Shown here piece after piece: positions 60,101-64,000 of a stretch of 64,000 bases of DNA. A model generated the notes under the pieces. It did not search any database and was not told the origin of the DNA. It saw only the letters and a program-made list of their open reading frames with translations. A program made the position numbers and the translations under genes. Numbering within the stretch: position 1 is the stretch's first letter; every line of letters begins with the position of its first letter. Source of the stretch: CAWATZ01 sp963784995 (GTDB taxonomy: Bacteria; Planctomycetota; Planctomycetia; Gemmatales; Gemmataceae). The stretch is from NCBI GenBank assembly GCA_963784995.1, contig CAWATZ010000003.1, forward strand, positions 1,922,001 to 1,986,000. Direction: 5' to 3'.

Positions 60101-60719
60101 AGGTGCTCGTGTACACCACCGGCCAGATCGGGACAGTAACAGGGACACTCCTGGTAACGGTTTCCACAAGTGGTTTGGTCTGAGTCTCCCAGACAGTCTT
60201 GACGACCGTCTTCTTGACGCCGTCTTTCTCGATTTCAATCGGTACTTGCTTCGCCACCGTGTAGGGAACTTCCTTGACGACCTGGACTTTGATCTCTTCG
60301 GTGATGATGACAAAACCCGGGGCAGGAGCCAGGGGGAGAATGTTGGCGTTACCCTGACGAATCGCGCCACGCATGGTGTCGAGTTGCAGGCTCTCCTGCA
60401 CCGCCAGTGCGCCCGTGAAAATGCTGAACAGGTCGGCCGCCGGTCCGGCCGCGGCGCTCCTGCCGGTCGCCGCCCAGCCCTTCGATCACTCGGGCGACCT
60501 CGTCCAACTTGTTCTGCCGCCGCGCCAGATGGAGGGCGAGTATTGCTGGTAGGCGTCAGGGGTTGGTGCAGCAGCTCGGTTTGGACCTCATCGAGCGTAC
60601 CAGGCTCGCTTCGACTTTTGCAGCGGCTTTTCATCCGCCAGGATGGGTCGATCAACGGACAGGAACATTCCCAGTTCTGCCAGCACGACTGCGCCGAGGA
60701 TACAGGTGAGTGACCGCAT
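57152..60719 (-). pseudogene. Large secreted protein of unknown function, frame-disrupted, with repeated CPDGG...CxxHG modules
   Basis: Joined frames give about 1185 residues from ATG 60719, whose signal peptide reads MRSLTCILGAVVLAELGMFL. After a badly shifted part (60600-60430) the frame is open from about 60430 with two related repeats (KEVPYTVAKQVPIEIEKDGV and EKQIPYTAVTKVPVEIEKDG, each followed by a TSGPLLTASTLTALR-like motif). Single-base slips near 59240 and 58440 lead to the middle (KEAEKNHPGVKTRKGEILGV) and last parts (IFSVNFRLNKEALETQLRKA). Each of these carries a CPDGGKYSLSADGNLGVCSHHG-type module (CPDGGRYLLDREGRAMTC). Such modules are widespread in planctomycete secreted proteins. 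I recognise no enzyme family. Confidence 0.6.
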
Positions 60720-60850
60720 GAGATCTTCTCCTTGGGAAAGAGTGAGCGTGCGAATCGCTCTGTGATTGTATCCGCCGTCGCCGGCAATGGCAGGAGCGGC
60801 CGAATCGCTGCCTGCCCTGCCAGCCATTTTTGTGTGGTTGGCGGAGAGGT

Positions 60851-61351
60851 TCAAAACTGTCGGGAATGATCCGGATGCTGCCAGCAAGGGCCAATTTCGT
60901 GTCTGCCTGCCATGTGCCAGGGGATTCGGGAGTCACTTGACCCGCGCGGCCACCACTCCCGGGGAGGCAACTCCTGGATCTGGGTGAGAGTGGGCCGGGC
61001 AATTGCAAAGTATCTCCGCGGCGTGGGCGTGCCCCTCTCGTAATACACTGCGATGACGTAGCGCTCTGGCTCAATCGCACGCACGGCGATACACACAACG
61101 CGATCCTCCGGGAATTGCTGTCGAAACCAACTCAGGACGAGCTTCGCAGCCTGGCGAGGCTCACCTCTGATCCACAACTGCAACTGGATCTTGCGTACAA
61201 GAAAGATGGCGAAACTGACCCCCATGGAAGTGAACAAGGCCGCGGAAAAAGTGTGGCGCTGGTAGACGAGCACGGCTGAGGCGACCCCACAGGCTGTGAC
61301 AATCAGGCCCCACCACAGCGGATCCTTTTCTTCCACGTCGATCCAAGTCAT
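60851..61351 (-). CDS. Small integral membrane protein, unknown function
   Basis: A 166-residue protein starting MTWIDVEEKDPLWWGLIVTA. Two membrane helices lie at about 13-50 (WWGLIVTACGVASAVLVY and FSAALFTSMGVSFAIFLV). A cytosolic or outer domain follows (LVLSWFRQQFPEDRVVCIAV, YVIAVYYERGTPTPRRYFAI). The last ~25 residues (GRHEIGPCWQHPDHSRQF) look unlike the rest, so the end may be shifted. The ATG at 61351 is chosen because the frame extension to 61387 adds non-conserved residues. It sits directly after the HemN-like gene on the same strand, separated by 16 bp. Confidence 0.6.
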   Translation of the reverse strand: MTWIDVEEKDPLWWGLIVTACGVASAVLVYQRHTFSAALFTSMGVSFAIFLVRKIQLQLWIRGEPRQAAKLVLSWFRQQFPEDRVVCIAVRAIEPERYVIAVYYERGTPTPRRYFAIARPTLTQIQELPPREWWPRGSSDSRIPWHMAGRHEIGPCWQHPDHSRQF

Positions 61352-61367
61352 GGTCAGGCATCTCCTG

Positions 61368-62890
61368 CTATCCCATCCGGGCTCCACCGCTTTCGTTGAT
61401 CACAGAAGATAGATCGAGAGTCAGATGCCCCGGAAGTCGCGGCTTGACTCCCTTGTGACTGGACGCGCGGTGGCTCCGGATGCGCTTCCAGGCCCAAAGC
61501 GCGGCGATGGAATCGGCGTAAATCATTCCTGGTGGCGCTGGACGGAGGGCCGACTCTTCCACGCGAAGCAAACCTGCATCGACCAGCGCCGCACATTCCT
61601 CGGCAAAATCGGTCAGCGGATCGGAGCCGAACAACTCCCGATAGCGAACGCGGCTGATCTCCAGCGCCGAGAGGCGGCGCGTCAGGTAGGCGACCCGCTG
61701 ATCGGCCGGCTCATAGACGAAATAATGATCCCAGACGTGCGATTGGCGGCCGACTGCTTCGACATACTCTTTCGCGCCGGTCGGGTTGAGCGTCTTGATG
61801 CCGTTCTGGAAACTGGCATCCGCCACGTAGCTGATGGCGGAGGGGCCAAATCCAAGAACGTCGAAGCGATCGGGCTGGAAACTGCACTCCTCGTAGACGA
61901 AGCGATTGAGCTGTCCGCGAAACGAAACGCGCTCGAAATTGGTCAGGGTCGTCTGGTAGAAGCCCTCTGCCAGCAGCATCTCGCGCAGCTGAAGCCAGTT
62001 GTCGGCGGCCTGCTCGTTGCTGGGCAGGCCAGCAAGCATCTCCTGATCGGACGCCCAGGGTGTGCCGAGTTTCTCGAACAGGACCAGGTGATACAGGCCC
62101 AGGTGGTCCAACCCAAGGTCGATGGCCTGGCGCAGGTCGTGCTTCATCTCTGCGAGTTGCTGCCCGGGCAGGTTGAAGAGCAAGTCCGCCGAGATCGTCA
62201 AGCCGAAGGAATGAGCCAGATCGACGACCTGGCGGAAGACCGACGCCGTGCCGAAAGCCAGCCGGCCCATTTTGCGCAGCCAGCTCTCAGAGAACGACTG
62301 GATGCCCATGCTGATCCGGTAATGACGGGCCGGAAGATTTTCTCCCATGATCTCGAGCAGGCGCGGTTTCTTCAGAAACTGGGCTGGTACGCCTTCCAGG
62401 GTGACCTCGGCAGCCGAGAAGTCAAAGGCGCTGGCCAGGTCTTTGCAGAGGGTTTGGAATGGTTTGGGAGCGGTCAAGTTGGCGGTGCCGCCGCCGAAGT
62501 AAAGACCCTTGACTGGTGGATCAAATCCGAGCATGACCTGGATGGAGCGGGCATAGATCTCCTTCGTGACAGCGCAGAACGACTTCCTCGGTCTTTGCGC
62601 ATGTTGCCGGGTTCGTGCGGAAAGGTGCAGAACCCGCAACCAGTCACGGCCGGGTTACAGAAGGGGTGCGGCAGCACGCCGATCAGCAGCTCCCGTTTCG
62701 TTTTGGGGTCAAAGAGCAGGTCGAGTTCCGGCTCGACTTCCTTGGCGGAGCGCATTGCAGCCGCCTGGGGATAGCCATGCAGCAGGCGGTGCCGTTGCGG
62801 CCTGTTCATCCGGTACTGCAATTCCTCAGCGGCGGTTCGACCGATGACAGGGTTCTGCTCGCTGGAAGGAACTTGACCGAGCGGCAACAT
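61368..62890 (-). pseudogene. HemN/HemW-like radical SAM enzyme, one frameshift
   Basis: ATG 62890 starts MLPLGQVPSSEQNPVIGRTA. The iron-sulfur motif is PHPFCNPAVTGCGFCTFPHE: cysteines at C-x6-C-x2-C rather than the standard C-x3-C-x2-C. A one-base slip near 62590 joins it to the rest (SFCAVTKEIYARSIQVMLGF, LYFGGGTANLTAPKPFQTLC, TLEGVPAQFL, ISMGIQSFSESWLRKMGR, LLFNLPGQQLAEMKHDLRQA), which is characteristic of the coproporphyrinogen III oxidase/heme chaperone group. The C-terminal HemN domain (FDVLGFGPSAISYV) is present. Joined length is about 507 residues. Role in heme synthesis or a related radical reaction is likely, but the unusual cluster motif suggests a separate subfamily. Confidence 0.8.
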
Positions 62891-62911
62891 GGGTGCTTCC
62901 TCGCTGAGGCG

Positions 62912-64000
62912 CTAACGACCCGCCGGCTCACTCACCAGCATCGCCGCCGGGTTCTGCATCTGCTTGACGATGACGTTGGTGAACGCCGCCCCGACGGCCC
63001 CATCGACGACGCGATGATCGAACGACAGCGACAGGTAGATCAGGTGAGCCGGCCGGACGTTGTCGTGCTCGTCGAAGACGGGCCGCTTGACGATCTTGCC
63101 CAGGCCGAGGATGCCGACCTCGGGATGGTTGATCACTGGAGCGGAGAACAGCCCGCCCAGGTTGCCGACGTTGGTGATGGTGAACGTACTGCCCTTGAGT
63201 TCCTCGCGCCTGGACTTGCCCAGCCGGGCGTCGCCGCTGAGCCGCTCGATGTCGCGGGCAATCGTTGCCAGGTCCTTTCTGTCCGCGTCGTGGATCACCG
63301 GCACCATCAGACCGGCCGGCGTGGCGACGGCAATGCCGACGTTGTAGCGATCGTGCAGGACGATCTCGCCGCTGGATTCCTCCAGCGTGGCGTTGACGAT
63401 CGGCACTTCCTTGAGCGCAGCAACCACCGCCTTGACGAAGAACGGCAGGTAGGTGAGCTTGACGCCCAGGCGCGCGAACGGCTCGCGCAGGCTCTCGCGC
63501 AGCTTGACCAGGTCGGTTACCTCGCACTCCTCGACGTAGGTGTAATGCGGGATGGTGCGTTTGGCGAGGACCATGTGCTCGGCGATGGCCCGGCGCATGC
63601 CCACCAGCTTGATGCGCGTCCCGGGCTTGCCATAATCGGGCCTGGTTGCCGGGAGCTGTCTCGAATCCAGGAGCGTTCCCGGCCGGCTGGCCAGCGCTCG
63701 CTGTAAGTGGGTGCTGACGTCCTCCAGGAGGATTCGGCCTTCGGGCCCGGTCCCCTGCACGCCGGACAGGTCGATGTTGAGCTTGCGGGCCAGATGGCGG
63801 ACCGAGGGAGCGGCCTTGATCGGCAGCCGGCCCAGCGAGGCGTGATGCGCGGTCGGTCCATTGCGGTGGCGCGGCAAGGGTCCGGCGATGGAGGAAACTG
63901 CCGCTGGGACTGCGGCCGCAGTTGCAGCCGGCACCGCGGCGGGCTGATCGGCGGTCGCATACGAGAGGATCACGTCGCCGACCTTGATGCGCGTGCCGGG
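62912..64000 (-). CDS. 2-oxoacid dehydrogenase E2 (dihydrolipoamide acyltransferase), 5' end cut by window edge
   Basis: The frame runs from the window end (PGTRIKVGDVILSYATAD, the end of a lipoyl domain) to the stop at 62912. A Pro/Ala linker leads to the peripheral-subunit-binding domain (IKAAPSVRHLARKLNIDLSG, VQGTGPEGRILLEDV). A second linker leads to the catalytic domain (GMRRAIAEHMVLAKRTIPHY, STFTITNVGNLGGLFSAPVI, and the active-site DHRVVDGAVGAAFTNVI with His and Asp). The E2 forms the core of pyruvate or branched-chain dehydrogenase complexes and passes acyl groups to CoA. The substrate class cannot be read without the neighbours upstream of 64000. All catalytic residues seen are intact. 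Confidence 0.95.
   Translation of the reverse strand, partial: PGTRIKVGDVILSYATADQPAAVPAATAAAVPAAVSSIAGPLPRHRNGPTAHHASLGRLPIKAAPSVRHLARKLNIDLSGVQGTGPEGRILLEDVSTHLQRALASRPGTLLDSRQLPATRPDYGKPGTRIKLVGMRRAIAEHMVLAKRTIPHYTYVEECEVTDLVKLRESLREPFARLGVKLTYLPFFVKAVVAALKEVPIVNATLEESSGEIVLHDRYNVGIAVATPAGLMVPVIHDADRKDLATIARDIERLSGDARLGKSRREELKGSTFTITNVGNLGGLFSAPVINHPEVGILGLGKIVKRPVFDEHDNVRPAHLIYLSLSFDHRVVDGAVGAAFTNVIVKQMQNPAAMLVSEPAGR

Overview
The window looks like a chromosomal piece of a high-GC planctomycete, most likely of the Gemmata/Zavarzinella lineage. This is inferred from gene content, not from a marker gene: many secreted or membrane-anchored WD40-propeller proteins, Ser/Thr kinases with propeller tails, tandem VIT-VWA proteins, a fused double UvrA, lone ECF sigma/anti-sigma pairs, and long perfect palindromes between and inside genes. 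No rRNA, tRNA or CRISPR array was recognised.

Layout. 1-13.7 kb (mostly minus strand): accA (cut by the window edge), a small kinase, a ferredoxin-NADP reductase, a Tat-exported sugar isomerase-like protein, a sigma-70-like factor, one plus-strand unknown gene, two tandem VIT-VWA proteins, and an anti-sigma/ECF sigma pair. 13.9-18.6 kb: a receiver-domain protein with Glu where the phospho-acceptor Asp should be, an IS110-family transposase fused to a DnaG-type CHC2 zinc finger, a DinB-like protein and an antitoxin/PIN toxin pair. 18.6-23.4 kb: a frame-broken exonuclease VII-like gene with a coiled coil and membrane anchor, and a frame-broken WD40+HEAT gene with a truncated relative. 23.4-28.2 kb: a 1157-residue kinase-propeller protein and an SGNH esterase.

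28.2-36.6 kb is the most unusual part. On the minus strand lie VWA, PP2C, an atypical kinase with zinc-ribbon tail (the TerY-P triad arrangement), a small protein, an AAA ATPase and a probable TOPRIM-like partner, some joined by ATGA overlaps. Divergent from them is a ~980-residue protein built from about two dozen [CS]xx[TS] repeats. This gives a compact candidate stress or defence locus. 36.6-45.3 kb: a 2335-residue tandem UvrA with a C-terminal repeat extension, a WD40 protein, and a duplicated scrap of the uvrA 3' end. 45.3-50.3 kb: a RimK-like ligase with its aspartyl/zinc protease partner, a TPR-like membrane protein, an SDR and a seven-blade WD40. 50.5-52.5 kb: a DUF4198 protein and a CbiM/NikM fusion (nickel/cobalt uptake). 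52.4-57 kb: MutS2 without Smr domain and with a palindromic element translated in frame, two cyclophilins, and a WD40 protein. 57.1-64 kb: a large secreted protein, a small membrane protein, a HemW/HemN-like radical SAM enzyme, and the E2 subunit of a 2-oxoacid dehydrogenase (cut by the window edge).

Two caveats. First, thirteen loci carry frameshifts, several at short G/C runs, while neighbours of 3-7 kb are intact. This could be real decay or leftover indel errors in the assembly, and the sequence alone does not decide. Second, long palindromes (15-54 bp arms) occur about every 4 kb. Some belong to recognisable families, and several lie inside reading frames.
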